From Armillaria gallica (lineage: Eukaryota; Basidiomycota; Agaricomycetes; Agaricales; Physalacriaceae), in assembly GCA_037576215.1 (NCBI GenBank), contig JBANDB010000001.1, forward strand, positions 2,728,001 through 2,792,000: a stretch of DNA of 64,000 bases, written 5' to 3'. The first letter of the stretch is position 1; every line of letters starts with the position of its first letter. The notes below the pieces were generated by a model, which did not search any database, had not been told where the DNA came from, and saw nothing but the letters and a program-made list of their open reading frames with translations. Position numbers and translations under genes: made by a program. Shown piece after piece: positions 9,747 through 22,499 of the stretch.

Positions 9747-12162
9747 TCAATCAGTAGATACCATTGACACCCGCAAAGGTAGCTGAGGACCCTTTTCATA
9801 CTCTCCATCGATAGTCGGCTGCATGATCAGCGCAGCTTCCCTACGAACCTTGCTAACCATAGTAGGATCAATAGCAAACTCAAAATTCTTGATCAGCTGC
9901 ACCAAGATAGTTTGATACTCAAGCAGCCTGAGAAAAAAATAATCGTGAGTAGGAGGTAAAGTACAAGAAAGAAAAAAGACTTCGTACGCAAATCGCCAGC
10001 CTTGATGGAAAGTTAGCGAGCTGAGTGAGACGAAAAAGAAAAGACTAACCCACACAGGACCGGACGCCGCTACCGAAAGACATCCTACATAAGTCAATAA
10101 TTTGGTGGGAACGAACAGAAAGAATATGGGCTAACAAATTTCCATACACGCCAACGGCCGTCGCACCCTTTCTCGGTACAGCTCCATCAAGCCAACGTTC
10201 AGGCTTGAAGCTATGCGCATCTTCACCGAAGACATCCTCGTTTCTTGCTAGGCCGTCAATCGCGTTCTAGCAGATCCCAAGAAAACCAAGACTCACCTGT
10301 TATAGCCCGCGATCGAGATATACACCGTCGTGCCTTTAGAGACCGGCACCTCCTTCACGACGCTCCCATCCCTCAACGTTACCGGCTTCGAAAGAGGGAT
10401 AACATCATCCCGCGCAGCTTCGCGGAGTCCAAAATACGAGACCGGATGTATTCGCAATGCTTCCTGGCCGTGTTATCATATTAAAAACCCCGGTGCCATC
10501 AAGTGAAAAAAAAAAAGGTATAATTACCTTCATCACTGCCTGCAAGTATGGCATCGACTCCAAGTCTGCGACTGAAAAATCAGCGCCACCGATTGCCTTT
10601 TCCATGTCTTTAACCTCATGTCGGAGTTTTGTTTGGAGATCCGGCCTTTTTGCGAGTTCGTAAAGTGTCCAAGTGAGAGAGTTCGCGGTGGTCTCGTGTC
10701 CTGCACCCATGATGGTTCTAAGGTCATATGTGAAGTGAACATAAGCGCTTGTTGGGATTCCGGAAGAACATACTGCATTGCTGCCAGCATCTCCTCATCA
10801 GTAAGACCCTGATTGGTTTTTTCTTTCAGGTTGGCCTTAACTGCGCGTTTCATGTATCACAACTCCGGAGTAGAGTTTTTTTTTTTCGGAGAACACATAC
10901 CGAGTAAACTCATGACATCATGTTCACCGCCGCCCTGCATGAAAGCCTTGGATTTGGAGTCAATCAAGTCCTTCGAGACCTGCTGAACCAACCGAGTCGT
11001 CTCTCTCGCTTGTTCGAGATTAGCTGCGTGGTTGAAAAGGTATCCCGCGAGAGACGTCGGCGCATACTGAAGTATGTTCTGGATGAATATTGATTTCTTT
11101 GATGGCCGTCCAAATGTTTCGCCTCTGCAATTGGGTATACATCAGGTAACCCGCGAGGTCCGAGGTTTGAGTACGTACGCCACTTTACCGAATGCTTGCC
11201 TCAACACGTTGTCTTTTTCTTCTAAGGCATGGAACGGATAGTCAAAAGCGGCTGGTATAAGTTATAATTAGGACATCAACATCAAAAAATAAGCGCTTGA
11301 AGCTCAAAGTTTCTCACCGTGACCGATCACATCCAACGTAGTACGCGACATCCATGAAGGCATATCGAGTATAGCAGAATTCTCCATTCCAATGGCCTCC
11401 TTCCATTTCAAGACAAGCTGCAAAAGACAAGATGAGGACGGACGGGCCTACTCATGAATCATTATCATCATCCTCACAAGCGCTGCAAACTCCGAAAAAT
11501 AGGGAAGCAAGGCCTTCGTTTCGGCCGCTCCAAAGGCTGGTAAAATGACTCTTCTTTGACGTCTGTGGTCATTAGCTGATAATGGATCAGAGACTGGAGA
11601 GGAGTACTATCCACGCTTTTACGAGATGCTTACTATCGGCCCAGACGATTCCTTTGCCAGCGACGTGCCGAGTCAACTCCCTCCGAATGACATGCTTGCG
11701 AAAAACGTAGCCGGAATGATAGATGTGCTGAAGTGCTTTAGGATCTGATACAAAGAGACAATTCTCCTACCAGCCAGCGCATGTCAGCGGCGTTCGTACA
11801 GCATAAACTATGAACTGTTACCCCGAGTATACCCTTGATTCTTAATAGATGTCCGAACGATGCTTGCCACTTGAAGTCTGCCTGCATGCAATGATCTATA
11901 TCAGTTTCTAGGACCATTTATTTGCGGAGGCTGTACGCACTTCTCCCGCCTGGCCCTGGTAGAATTGGCGTAGGTTACCTAGAATTAGAACCCCATTAAT
12001 GAAATAGGCGCTGGCAAGCAGAAGCAGGCAGCAGTCACCTAGAAGGAACGACTCTGGTTCAGGACCAGGAAGGTTGGTGAGCGAGGCCCTTCTAGTCCAT
12101 CGTCGATAAAGAGTATGAACAAGTACGATGCATAACAGACCCCATGCCAAGACGATAGCCAT
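9747..12162 (-). CDS. Cytochrome P450 monooxygenase
   Basis: ER-anchored haem monooxygenase; substrate unknown. The start at 12162 gives a membrane anchor (MAIVLAWGLLCIVLVHTLYRRW) and the proline hinge LPGPEPESFLLGN. Many short exons follow. Landmarks in order: C-helix region (RELTRHVAGKGIVWADS then NDHRRQRRVILPAF), I-helix GAGHETTANSLTW, K-helix EALRIHP with the invariant E-x-x-R, PERF-type FKPERW, and the haem loop FGSGVRSCVG (FxxGxRxCxG) split by an intron before WRFA. The end is LLEYQTILVQL...RVSMVSTD with a stop at 9747. No break was noticed. It is of the fungal class found in large numbers in Agaricomycetes; I do not assign a CYP family. The next upstream gene is over 1 kb away. Confidence 0.92.
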
Positions 12163-13185
12163 GATAGCTATCAGCCTGGAGGCGGTGAGAAACCCCGCAG
12201 TCTTCTATAGCAACGTCATGCGGCCGAAGTCGTAGGATTTGACGCTTCGGAGGATGTCATCACGGACAATGTGATGGTCACAGGCAGTGTCTACCGTGCT
12301 TCGCCCTTCTGATTGGTCTGGGAAGAACACTGGTGACGAGGTGGTACTTACTGGCAGCAGCAACGTTCAAAAGCCTGGTCCTTGGCGGTGACCGATAAAT
12401 CGCAACTTTACGCGATGATTTTCAGCTAAGGGAGATACAATTAAATCGTCTATGTGACTGCGTCTACTTGTCAGCATGGACAATTCACCGCAAATGCGAA
12501 CGTGTGTTTGTCGCAACTGATGTACTTTCCTCCATTACATTGGCTGATATTGGCTATGGTCGAGTCGAGCCTTTTTTGGTTCGCCTAGTTCCACGGATTT
12601 CCACAGCCGCAAGGACATTTCTTTCCCAAGTTAGAACGTCGTCAAGATAGTCGCAAATCGAGAGAGTTTTCCAAGACATGGCAAAATGACCTGTTTGACG
12701 CGACGGGCAAAATAGTTTACTGAAAGTAGTAATCTTTTTTGCTCGAGGCGATAAAATGGCGACATTGGCATGGCCGTAAAACTCTACAATTTGCCGTTAA
12801 TCGTGGCACTGGAGAGAATGCGTCGCCTAATGGGCACCTTATTAGGTAAGGCAACGCTCATTAGGCGGCATTTTCACCATACTTGATAGCACCAGATAAC
12901 GATTAGAAGAGTTATAATCACGGACTTTGTTGACGACGTCGGAAAAGAAGTGGCCGTGCAACTGTGGAACGCCGTCGCGTTCAACGGTGACCAACCATAG
13001 GCGACATCGGATCAACTGTGTTTCGATGTCGCAGTTTCCACGCAGGTTGGCGGCGAGTGTACCGTCGTACCGATGTTGCTGCCTCGTAACTGTCACGGAG
13101 GTAAAAACCAGTGGTTCTAGCGTGTATAGAAATAACACACAGGAGTTGCGGGTGTTGCCAGCATAACAAGGAGACGCACGACGAA
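12163..13185. other. Intergenic region between the P450 start and the F-box gene end
   Basis: Nothing is recognised. A long minus-strand frame continues from the F-box gene down to 12842, but it only reads through that gene's last intron. The true last exon changes frame and stops at 13186. Confidence 0.6.
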
Positions 13186-15316
13186 TCACATCGTCAAAAC
13201 GTCTATGCCTAAAAGTTTTCCATGCAGTGTCCTCTGAATAGTGCAAGATGATGCTTAGCGTGGTGTCAGTATCGATAAACGAAGAAAACCGCACTTTCAG
13301 TAGAAGGATTCGACAGTCATCCATCATGACATCCGTCATATCGAAGGCTTGCCTGCTTACTACCTCGGTGTAAGGCAGCCAGCTTTCTATGTTCTTTTTG
13401 AAGGCCCCCTCTACCTGTGTGATAGTTGCTTGTGTGATCACCCGCCTCCGACGCCAGCGCGGGTTCTCGGACTCATTCCAAAGATCCTTCCCTTTGCGTA
13501 CAACAAAAGGGTTGAAGTCCCGTATCCTTAGATACCTGTGCATGGGCATAGCACTATCCCCAGGACCACTAGGGACCTCGATATCGGCACCATAACGCTT
13601 AGCATCAGTCGGATCCTCGTGATAATTTACTTCGGCCACTTCGGAATCATCCACCACGTCCTCCTCAATGTTGCAGACACCATTATCGTCCTCGTCCTCA
13701 TCCTCTGCCATTTCTTCTAGGGTTTCCATAGTAGCTTTTGACATTCCATCATAGACTTTTATCGAAATACTCTCTGCAGTGCGCATTCCGTGAAGCGCAT
13801 GCTGCCAATCAGTGGTCAAACATTCCCGGAACCATCGTGTGTTAGGTGGGCCCCATGCATCCCATTCGACAGGAGTCATATTAGTTGGCGTAGGGTTATG
13901 AGGCCGTGATGCATCCAGAGACTTGGTCGAGTATGACGAGAAGAAGAACGTATCTGTAGTCTGATCTGATATTCCAGGCGGCTCTGATTTCTGCTTGCAC
14001 AGGCCCAGAATTGAATGTGGATTCTCCTGGAGGAAAAGGTTGACGTGAAAGAAAAATACAAAAGAATGCACGCGATGCCGGGCAGGATCAGGGGACGGTT
14101 CGAGGATGTAGATGCAGCAGGCCAGAACACGGTCCGCTAGTGATGGATGATAGACGCTGTTGATGACATTGCTATTGACGCCAGGCTGGCTATGGGGAAC
14201 GTATCCGGGGGATGGGTTTCCACTCAAAGAGCAATGCCAGAAGGAGAATCCATCTGACAGCGGCGGGAACGAAAAGGATCCCAATAGAACCGGTGGAGGG
14301 GAAGACCCCGTCGGAGTATGGAATTGGTAGACTTCCAAATAGCCAAGCGGGCGTACGATCAGAAAGGATGTCTGAGAAAGAAATGTGAAGTCATCTATCC
14401 CCGACGGCAATACAAACGATGACTATCTTGACTGTGAGCTTAAAAAAGACAGAGTACAGACCGGACTTACACAGAATCCTGAGGCGGGATGCCAAACCTC
14501 AATAGTGTCCATCTCCTTCATCAAAAAGCCGATCAGATCGCCGGAAATCTGAACACGGATGGCGCCTATGGAATTTGAAAGCGGCATTGAGACCAGATCT
14601 TTGGGGAAACAAGGCAGTATAGGTGCGGCAGCTTTCGGGTAAGGATCATTTGCAGAAAGTGTGCGAAGATGAACCTCGAAGACGAACTTGGATCTGAGCC
14701 AAAATGGATGAGCATCATCGATGAGCACTAAGGGCCATCAAACACCTACTCGGCAGGTGCTCGAGTGACCAGAACCAAAAGATCTTGTGAGGGATCTATT
14801 GTGAAGTCCAAGATACGGATGTTTTCAAATGCATGAGTCCACATTCTATACTCTTCTCCTGGGTCACACCCGGAGAAGGGCAGTTCAAAGAAGGAGATTG
14901 CCGGGATAGGCTCTCGTTTCCCATGCTCTCTTCCGTTCCCGTAAATCCCGCCAACGAACTCGTAGATAGACGCTACAGAGGGCAGGCCCAGCCGGTGGTG
15001 GCGCTTCCAGGTGATGCTTCGCCATGATTGTTCCCGGTCGCGAAGGGAAGTCAGGCGCTTAACGAAAGGGTGCGAAGTTGACTCGTTAAGGTCGGATTCC
15101 ATGCGATACTTGGCCAGTTCAATAGTGAACTGAAGTCGGGATGACTGGATTATAATTCGATGAATGTGGGTGTTTATCTGAACGGAAACATTTTTCAAAA
15201 CGACCGGATACCAATGTTATGCAGCATACCAGGAGACATCTCAGCAGATTGTCGACATCCAGAAAGCCCAGAATATGGCATATGAGCTCGACGGGGACCG
15301 AGCATAGTGTAGGCAT
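13186..15316 (-). CDS. F-box domain protein (Agaricomycete-expanded family)
   Basis: Probable substrate adaptor of an SCF ubiquitin ligase. Exons, read downward: 15316-15230, 15177-14750, 14693-14471, 14371-13295, 13233-13186; phases agree and give 620 aa. The N-terminal F-box is MPTLCSVPVELICHILGFLD VDNLLRC. A long all-beta region follows with no obvious WD consensus. The C-terminal third has the family landmarks PPNTRWFRECLTTDWQHAL, RIRDFNPF, LPYTEVVS and DVMMDDCRILLLK, and the last exon supplies a short tail ending IDVLTM. An acidic insert (AEDEDEDDNG, EEDVVDDSE) lies about three quarters along. The first intron could be 52 or 34 nt, both in frame; I use 52. The gene is divergent to the golgin gene, 265 bp away. 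Confidence 0.85.
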
Positions 15317-15581
15317 ATCCTGTGAATCTGAATCTGAACTTGCCTTGAGCCTGCTTCCAAGCTCATGAGATACCGTTGGGACAGAGGATAGAGGCAATGC
15401 CACCTGTATCAGGTAGAAGACGGTGGTGAGGGAAAGAGAGAGAAAGAGATTGTAATCAACAATGCACAGGCGCTGGCAATAGCGCCTACGGAAGTCTCGG
15501 ACCACGTGCCCGTTTCCGGGACACGACTTTGCGAACAACTGGCGCCTTAATCTTACCTCACCCATAGTCCATCACGGGTCA

Positions 15582-17353
15582 ATGGCGAGTAATGGCGCTA
15601 CGAGCCCTCCGCTTATGTCTCCGACGTCACTCTCCGGCTCCATGTCTGCCAGCCAAGTCTTGAATGATTTACGGCTTTCGGTGGACAGTGACCGCAGTCA
15701 AAATGATTCATCGCCCGTGCACATCAATGGCGCTAACGGTAGCGCTACTCACGACGGCGAGGATGGAGATGTGGTGTCACGACTGCAGAGAGAATTGGAA
15801 CGAACCAGAGAAGAAAAGGAACATCTGGCAACGCAGTACCGTAATCTGCTTGCGAAGCTCACTCAGATGAGGACAACTCTAGGAAATAAACTAAGGCAGG
15901 ATGCCGTGAGTAACCCGGGTTTACTATCAACACTTTAATCCAACTTGGTTTTCTAGGAAGAGCTGGATCGAAGGGAACAACTAGTGCAGCAATTGACCGC
16001 ACAGAACGACGACCTGAACTCTACAGTGGAGACCCTTAAAGAGGAGCTGATATCTTCGCATGAGGAGGCCGAACGCACTTCAAATGAGCTCGACAATCTA
16101 CGTAATCGCGCATTTCAAGAGAATGCCCAAGAAAGTCTTTTGCGAGAGCGTGAGTTAAGGGAGACTCAGACTGAGTTGGAGAGGTGTAGAATCGAGCGAG
16201 ATGAATGGGAAAGGGTTGCTTTGCAGGACAAAGCTATGTCTGATGAATACAACACTACCATGGAAACATTGAGGCGGGAATTGGAGTTGGAACGAGAGGC
16301 TCGAGAGCGGGAAGCACAGGAGCTGGAGACAGAGAGGGAGAAATCCGATAATCTGCAGTCCGTATTGCAAGACTTCCAAGCAGGTCAGTATTCCCTGCTT
16401 CTTTACATGTTGCTTGACTCACCAAAAGATAGCGAAGGAGCACGAACTTCGACAAGCCGTCAAGGACTACGACTCACAGCTTATACAAGTGACTCAGTCA
16501 TTAGCAGAATATAAGCATCGCGCCTTGACTGCTGAGGTGAATACGATCCGGTATCTGTAACACTCTTCTCACGATGTTTGCAAGCTCGCCTTGGACGAAA
16601 CTCGGACGAACACTAGTCGGACCCAAGAACTCGAGAAAGAGGTGAAGGAGAAGACTTTGCTCATCGGAAAACTCCGTCATGAAGGTACCTTTATTCACAG
16701 CCGTCTTTTTGCGTTTCTCATCGTGGCATGTAGCTGTTATAATCAATGAACACCTCATGGAAGCTCTACGGCGATTACGGCGCAGTTCCTCCGATAACAA
16801 TGTCGACCGACGATTGGTTACCAACGTCCTTCTATCGTTTCTGACCACCCCACGAGCTGATCCCAAACGATTCGAGATACTTTCATTAATGGCCACCGTT
16901 CTGTCATGGACAGACCCCGAGCGCGAAAAGGCTGGACTTCAACGTACATCGACTTCCATTCCACCATCATCGTCATCGTCTTTCTGGACTCGGTCAAGTT
17001 CTGGCTCCCTGTCCAAAAACTCTGAACTCCAAAAGACTGACGAGACAGAGGTTTGATATCTACTGTCTGTACCTGCGTGATTCGCTGACTTTCGTTGATA
17101 GTCCTTCTCGCGTCTTTGGGTTGAGTTCCTCCTCACGGAAGCTGCAGCTGGTGAATCTGGATCCAACGCTCCGGACTCCATAAAACAGAACAACTCCCTG
17201 CCCGGGAGCCCTACTCATTCTCCGTCGAGTCCTACATTTAGAAGCGCGAGACGCCTGTCCTCCTTCACTTCTACTGCCATGGCAAGCTCGCCCAACCTTC
17301 TATCCCCTCCGCCACGCAAAGGTAAAGAAAAGGCTATTGATCCGGAACCATAA
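15582..17353 (+). CDS. RUD3: Rud3/GMAP-210-type golgin with GRAB domain
   Basis: Coiled-coil tether of the cis-Golgi in ER-to-Golgi traffic; the GRAB domain binds Arf1-type GTPases. Exons: 15582-15905, 15957-16383, 16433-16536, 16585-16684, 16734-17050, 17102-17353; all phases agree, giving 507 aa. A Ser-rich N-terminus is followed by a long, charged coiled coil (about residues 60-330; many E/R/Q heptads such as RLQRELERTREEKEHLATQY). Then comes the GRAB segment (INEHLMEALRRLRR, VDRRLVTNVLLSFLTTPRAD, RFEILSLMATVLSWTDPERE), and a Ser/Pro-rich tail ending KGKEKAIDPEP. Introns are 48-51 nt. The gene is intact. Confidence 0.92.
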
Positions 17354-17549
17354 GTGTATTATACCCCGCATCTATCAATCGTTCATTTTCCTATTGTTAT
17401 TTTCTCTTAACTGGTGCAAGGATGTATATTTATTTTTCCTGAACTATGTGTGGACTTTGTTTCATGGGTGTTACTTTCTTGATCAAGATTTCGTGTCAGC
17501 AGTAGTGTATATGTTCTGCGCAACCAAGTCCGACCTGATCGTTAGCGGT

Positions 17550-17568
17550 GCCTCCCGACGTCGGAGGC
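17550..17568. other. Near-perfect inverted repeat downstream of the golgin gene
   Basis: GCCTCCCGACGTCGGAGGC pairs over 9 bp on each side with one bulged C and a CGACGTCG core. It sits about 200 bp past the golgin stop. It could be a 3'-end hairpin or a CCG/CGG-type binding site for the next gene. The sequence alone does not decide. Confidence 0.4.
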
Positions 17569-17765
17569 TGTTCTAGCCTCAATATCTCTCAAAGTCAGAC
17601 CTGCTCACCTACCGTCGCCTTTTGTTTTATAGTTGTGCCTCTTCTGGTGTTGGCTCTGCATCGAGTATGTGTTTCCCCTTTTCATTGTTAATACACACTG
17701 GTCGACACCATTCGCACAATAAAGGTTGTTCGGCTTCATGATTTAGCAACACGCGTCGCGGCATT

Positions 17766-17786
17766 GAATATCCGACTCGGATATTC
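17766..17786. promoter_or_regulatory. Perfect 10-bp palindrome with CCG-N3-CGG core
   Basis: GAATATCCGA and TCGGATATTC flank a single C about 150 bp upstream of the reductase ATG at 17939. The core CCG-ACT-CGG is an everted pair of the triplets bound by fungal Zn2Cys6 activators. Position and symmetry suggest a binding site for a regulator of the reductase gene. This is inference. Confidence 0.45.
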
Positions 17787-17938
17787 ACTCACTGCACCTG
17801 ACCTCTTATCATGGTGGATACTAGGCGAGCCTGGTTGGTGACGATTGACCGAGGTATGTTAAGTTCTCCCTGGGGTAGCGCGTCTAATAATAACTGAGTT
17901 AAAACGCAAGTCGCGACCGTGCCCCTCCACCCACCCCC

Positions 17939-20900
17939 ATGTCTCGTGCGATTCCCCTTCCTCCGCAGACACAAGCGCTCACGAGCAAGACCTTTATTCC
18001 GCCACCCTCGGACGGCTCTCTAACATTACCAGAAATCTACGACTGGCACTCCAAGCATAACCCCAGCCACAGACTTTTTGTGTACACACAACAAGACGGA
18101 ACACCGAGGACTATTTACTGGCCTGAGGCGGTTCGGGCCGTTCACACAGGTGCAAAACTCTTCAGAGATCGTCTCGGATGGAAACCAAGCGCAAATGAAA
18201 AGCCTGTCGTTGCCATCTTGGCTGTATCTGGTGAGTGGATGTTTGAGCTTATGTTAGTCGCCAGTCTGCTTAAACTCGAGCCTGCAGACACTATCACATA
18301 TTGGATTACGCTCATGAGCATCATGAAAGCTGACTACGTCGTCTTTCCCATTTCTCCGCGCAACTCCGCGGAAGCTGTCGCGCACTTGCTGAGAAAGGTA
18401 TCTGTGCGCTATGTGCTAGTTAGCAAAGATCCTGCTATGCAAGCCATCATGAAAGGCGCCCTGGACGTACTACAACTGTCGGCAGATCATAGTGCTCTTC
18501 CCTCCAGTATTTCTTTTCCTTCGTTTGAGGACCTATTCGCCGCTGTACCGAGTACAGACGAAGTCCATTATGGTCGAGGAAAATTAGAAGATGTTGTGAT
18601 GTATATACATTCTTCTGGTACGCGTTCGATTTGCCGAGGCTAAAGCGTTCATTCACATTTTATCATACAAGGTTCAACAGCATTCCCTAAAGCTATACCA
18701 TTCAGTAATCGGCGGATAATTCAGCTGTCGTTGATCCCTTACTTCAGTGATCAGGACCTAACCGATAAGGTCTTTGCGATCCAAGGGCTCCCTATGTTTC
18801 ATCTCATGGGGGTGCTACAGATGATCATGAGTGTAAGCCTTCTTCGACGACGAATTGAAGGATTAGCTCGCTTAGCCTCAATCACCAGGCCTCATCCGGC
18901 TTCGCAGTCGCAACCTTCACACCTCTTTCTCCGCCAATCATTCCTACTCCAGATTCTATAATACAGAGTGCTCGGAAGACCAATTCTGATTATATCTACT
19001 GTGTCCCAGCATTCGCTGAGGTGGGTACGGGTTTATGAACACAAAATAGCAGTGACTTGACGAGTTGGTATCAGGCTTGGGCTCGCAATGATGAGTATGT
19101 TACGTGGCTTTCGGGACGCGGTATTGTAAGTGCTGGTCCTTAGCCTTTCAGGTTCGCAGATACACTTTTACACATCCGCTACGCATACAGATATTTGGTG
19201 GCGGAAGCCTAAACAAGAATACGGGGGATTACCTTACCGCCCATTCAGTCTCCATTGACCAGGTTTATGGATCGTATGTATTCACATTTCGGTACCGAAA
19301 CGAGCACCTGATCTCAAAATTATAGAACGGAATGCGGAGGCGTGAATATCCTTTGCCCAGGTAACGTTTCCGCTGTTCTTTGAGGTTAGTGTATGACCTA
19401 AATTTCTTCTTCGTAGCACGGAATCCAAATCAGAGTATAAATGATGATTGGGAATACTTCAGAATGCCCAGTTATCTTGAAGCCCATATGGTCTCATATG
19501 GAAACAATACGTTCGAATTAGTTATCGTTGTAAGTAAAGCTACCGTGACTGTGTCCTACTTCTCTTGACGCTGCTATCAGAGTAATGACTGGAACACCAT
19601 GGCGATATGTAATGCCCAGGTCGAGGGCCGAGACGCATACTCTACTTCGGATCTCTTGGAGCCACATCCTACGAAGGAGGGTTTCTGGCGCATCTTTGGT
19701 CGAATTGACGATCAGATCATGCATAGCACTGGAGAGAAAGTAAAGCATATCATGTCGACTCTTACCCTTTTGAACTGATGATTTGTTAGACGAACGCAAG
19801 TCCATTAGGTATGGAATGTGTTGAAGCTCTATGTCCAACATATGTTATTCACTCGGATTGTGAAGAGGGTATCTTGAACCAAGACCCTCACATTGCAGGT
19901 TCTGTCATGTTTGGGCGTGGAAAGTTTCATGCAGGTACGTTGATGGACACTAGGTCTCCCGGAATCTATTTGATTCTCTCCATTGCCAGGCGTGCTTATC
20001 GATCCTAAGCCAGATTTTAAGATCGATCCTTCAGACACAAAGCAACTTACACATTTCAGGAATCAGATTTGGTAACGGCTTCATGGTATTTGTATCGAGT
20101 GCTGTTGTACTTACTGCTGTCGATGAAGGCCTACCATTGAGAAAATGAATAAGTTTGCTCCGAAACATTCTCGAATATTCAAAGAGGTAGCCGGTGCAAA
20201 ATTCCTTCGCATATTCGATACTTACCTCCATCTCGATGTTCCAAGATGATCCTTGTATCCAGCCTATCGAAGCCGTTTACATATACTACAAAAAACACAG
20301 CCCGTCGTCTCCCCGTTATAGAAGATTACGAGGACGAGATACAAGCCTTGTATGACACAGTCGAAGACAACATTCTCCCTGACATACCGCCTCCATGCGA
20401 ATGGAATGCGACTTCAGTCGTATCGGTTTTATCCGTGCGGTCGTCCGACACATTCTCAAGCAGCCACTTTCCGATGAAGACGATCTATTTGAGTACGGAT
20501 GCGATAGGTAGCAGTTCTTCCCGATTTCGTAAATATTCACTCATGTCAAACCCCAGTTTGCAGGCAACCTGGATCCAAAACACTCTTCTTCAAGCGATCT
20601 GTGTAACCGCTAACCTTCGACAAGATACGGACGCATCATTTATTTATAAATATCCTACAATCGGACAACTCAACCAGTATATCCAGTCCTTGACTTTAGG
20701 AACAAGTATCGGCGTCGGTATCTCCCCATTGAAAAGCATGGAATCCATGGTTGATAAATACACTGCTGACTTTCCGGGACGTCGTGCTGATACGATGCCG
20801 ACATCTGGACCACAAGCATTGTCGTTCTCTTGACTGGGTCAACAGGTGGCCTTGGAAGTTACCTCTTAGCAGAGCTGATCAAAGATCCGTCGGTTTCACG

Positions 20901-22140
20901 TATCTATGCTATCAATCGACCATCTGGCGGGGTCGATGGTCTTTGGCAGAAGCAGAGACGAGCTTTCATAGAGCGGGGTATCGATACCGCCCTCTTGAAA
21001 TCCTCCAAAATAGATCTCCTTGAGGGTGACCTCTCCTCCCCACAACTTGGACTGCCTAAGTCTTCGTATAGAGACGTAAGTAATTGATTGTTTTGATTGT
21101 TTTCATGGCCCTATAGCTTATCAGCGCGTCTAGATGCTACGCTCGGTGACGCATATAATTCACAATGGTAACCTATTCTCTGGCTTGCAGCATGGTTCAC
21201 TACTGACGCGCTCGTTGCCCAGCTTGGCGCGTTGACTTTAAAGTTTCCTTGCGTTCTTTCGAATCGAATATCAAGGGCCTTAAAGCCCTTGTTGATCTTT
21301 CGCTCTCTTCAGTGATGCGCGACCCGCCAAGGTTTATCTTCATAAGTTCTATCGGTGTACTACAAAGTTCGTTTCCAACACATATTTGAGGAAGAAAGGT
21401 GACGGACTTACGCACAGATCCCGAGAGCGATGGCCCTGTTCTCGAGCGCTGCGTTTGTGGACAGATGGCTGTCGGAAATGGGTATTCCGAATCGAAATGG
21501 GTCGCTGAAAAGATTCTCGAGACCGCTGGATACAAAGCAGGATTGATTTCTACTATAGTACGACTCGGGCAGCTTTCCGGTGGTATCAATGGCTGTTGGA
21601 ACAAGAATGAGTGGCTGCCGTTGATAATACGCAGTGCTACGACCATAAATGTCTACCTAATGACGACAGGGTGAGTATCATGTCTATGTTTTTGTAATAA
21701 ATGTGCTGAGCAACCGATGGTAGCCTGTATCCTGGGTTCCGCTTGATATGGCTGCCCAAGCCATCAGAGATATTTGTTGTTCACATTCCTACGATATTAC
21801 TCATCCGACCCGTGTCCTGCATCTCGCTCATCCTAAACCCACACCATGGTCGTCTATCGCTTTAGCATTATCTAACGCACTCTCTGTTCCTCTGGTGCCT
21901 TACGACCTCTGGGTCTCCAACCTCGAAAGGTGCAGTACAGTACCTGCGTACAAACTGCTTGAGTTCTTCCAGACACTGGTAACCAGCCATCGCCCCAACG
22001 TCGAAGCATTTGCATTACCGATGCTCGATTCATCTTTCGCTTTATCTATTTCCTCTACCCTCTCCAACCCAGGCTTACAGTCGCTAGGATCGACAGATGC
22101 TCTACGATGGTTATCATACTGGAACAAAAATGTAGATTGA
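17939..22140 (+). CDS. Adenylate-forming reductase (A-T-R, NRPS-like), frameshifted in this sequence
   Basis: Enzymes of this family adenylate a carboxylic acid, load it on a carrier domain and release it as an aldehyde or alcohol. Exons can be joined in phase from 17939 (17939-18230, 18288-18617, 18672-18832, 18889-19020, 19075-19125, 19191-19273, 19326-19360, 19417-19529, 19581-19739 and onward). The A domain has HSSGSTAFPKAI (A3) and YGSTECGG (A5). GRIDDQIMHSTGEK and the WPTIEKMNKFAP segment follow. The carrier motif is YGCDSLQATW. The reductase domain has LLTGSTGGLGSYLLAEL, VTHIIHNAWRVDF, SSIGVLQ, GYSESKWVAE and RLGQLSGG. It ends SYWNKNVD. Three single-base deletions are needed to keep conserved text in frame: near 20405, between about 20770 and 20815, and near 21650. 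The gene is either decaying or hit by assembly errors. Substrate is unknown. Confidence 0.85.
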
Positions 22141-22499
22141 CGATATGAGAGGTACTTCACTTGGCGTGATATCAGAATCTGCATAGTAATTCTTATAATA
22201 TAATATTGTCTCTCTTCACTTTCTCGCTGGTGTTAGACCATTTCACCAATAGATTCCTGCTTCTTGTACAATTCTTGTACGTTAAAAATTCCTTCCTCAT
22301 TTTCTACGGCGATCTTGAATAAGAATGCCATTAACTTTTCTTTTTTCACATAGGAATCATATGAGGGCTTCACGGAGTCGTTACTGTCGTACTCATGTCA
22401 CTCTTTCATATTGACTAAAGCTAATGTTGAGATGTAAAGGTACGCATACAGTTGTATTTGATACATAGTAAATTCGAAGTCGAATCAAGCGCAGGATGA
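22141..22499. other. Convergent intergenic region
   Basis: AT-rich 3' flanks of the reductase (plus) and the TDP2-like gene (minus). Nothing else was seen. Confidence 0.6.

Larger units (their letters stand above)
17354..17938. other. Intergenic region: golgin 3' flank and reductase promoter
   Basis: A T-rich 3' untranslated stretch follows the golgin stop. Two palindromic elements lie inside (17550-17568 and 17766-17786), described separately. Nothing coding was recognised. Confidence 0.6.

Noticed and set aside
12842..14410. A 522-codon minus-strand open frame as one exon.
   Set aside because: Only its upper part is the F-box gene exon. At 13295 a proper donor leads to a last exon in another frame ending IDVLTM; the rest is read-through.
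17939..22140. Calling the reductase a definite pseudogene.
   Set aside because: Similar single-base breaks occur in yeast-essential genes in the same window, so assembly error is at least as likely.
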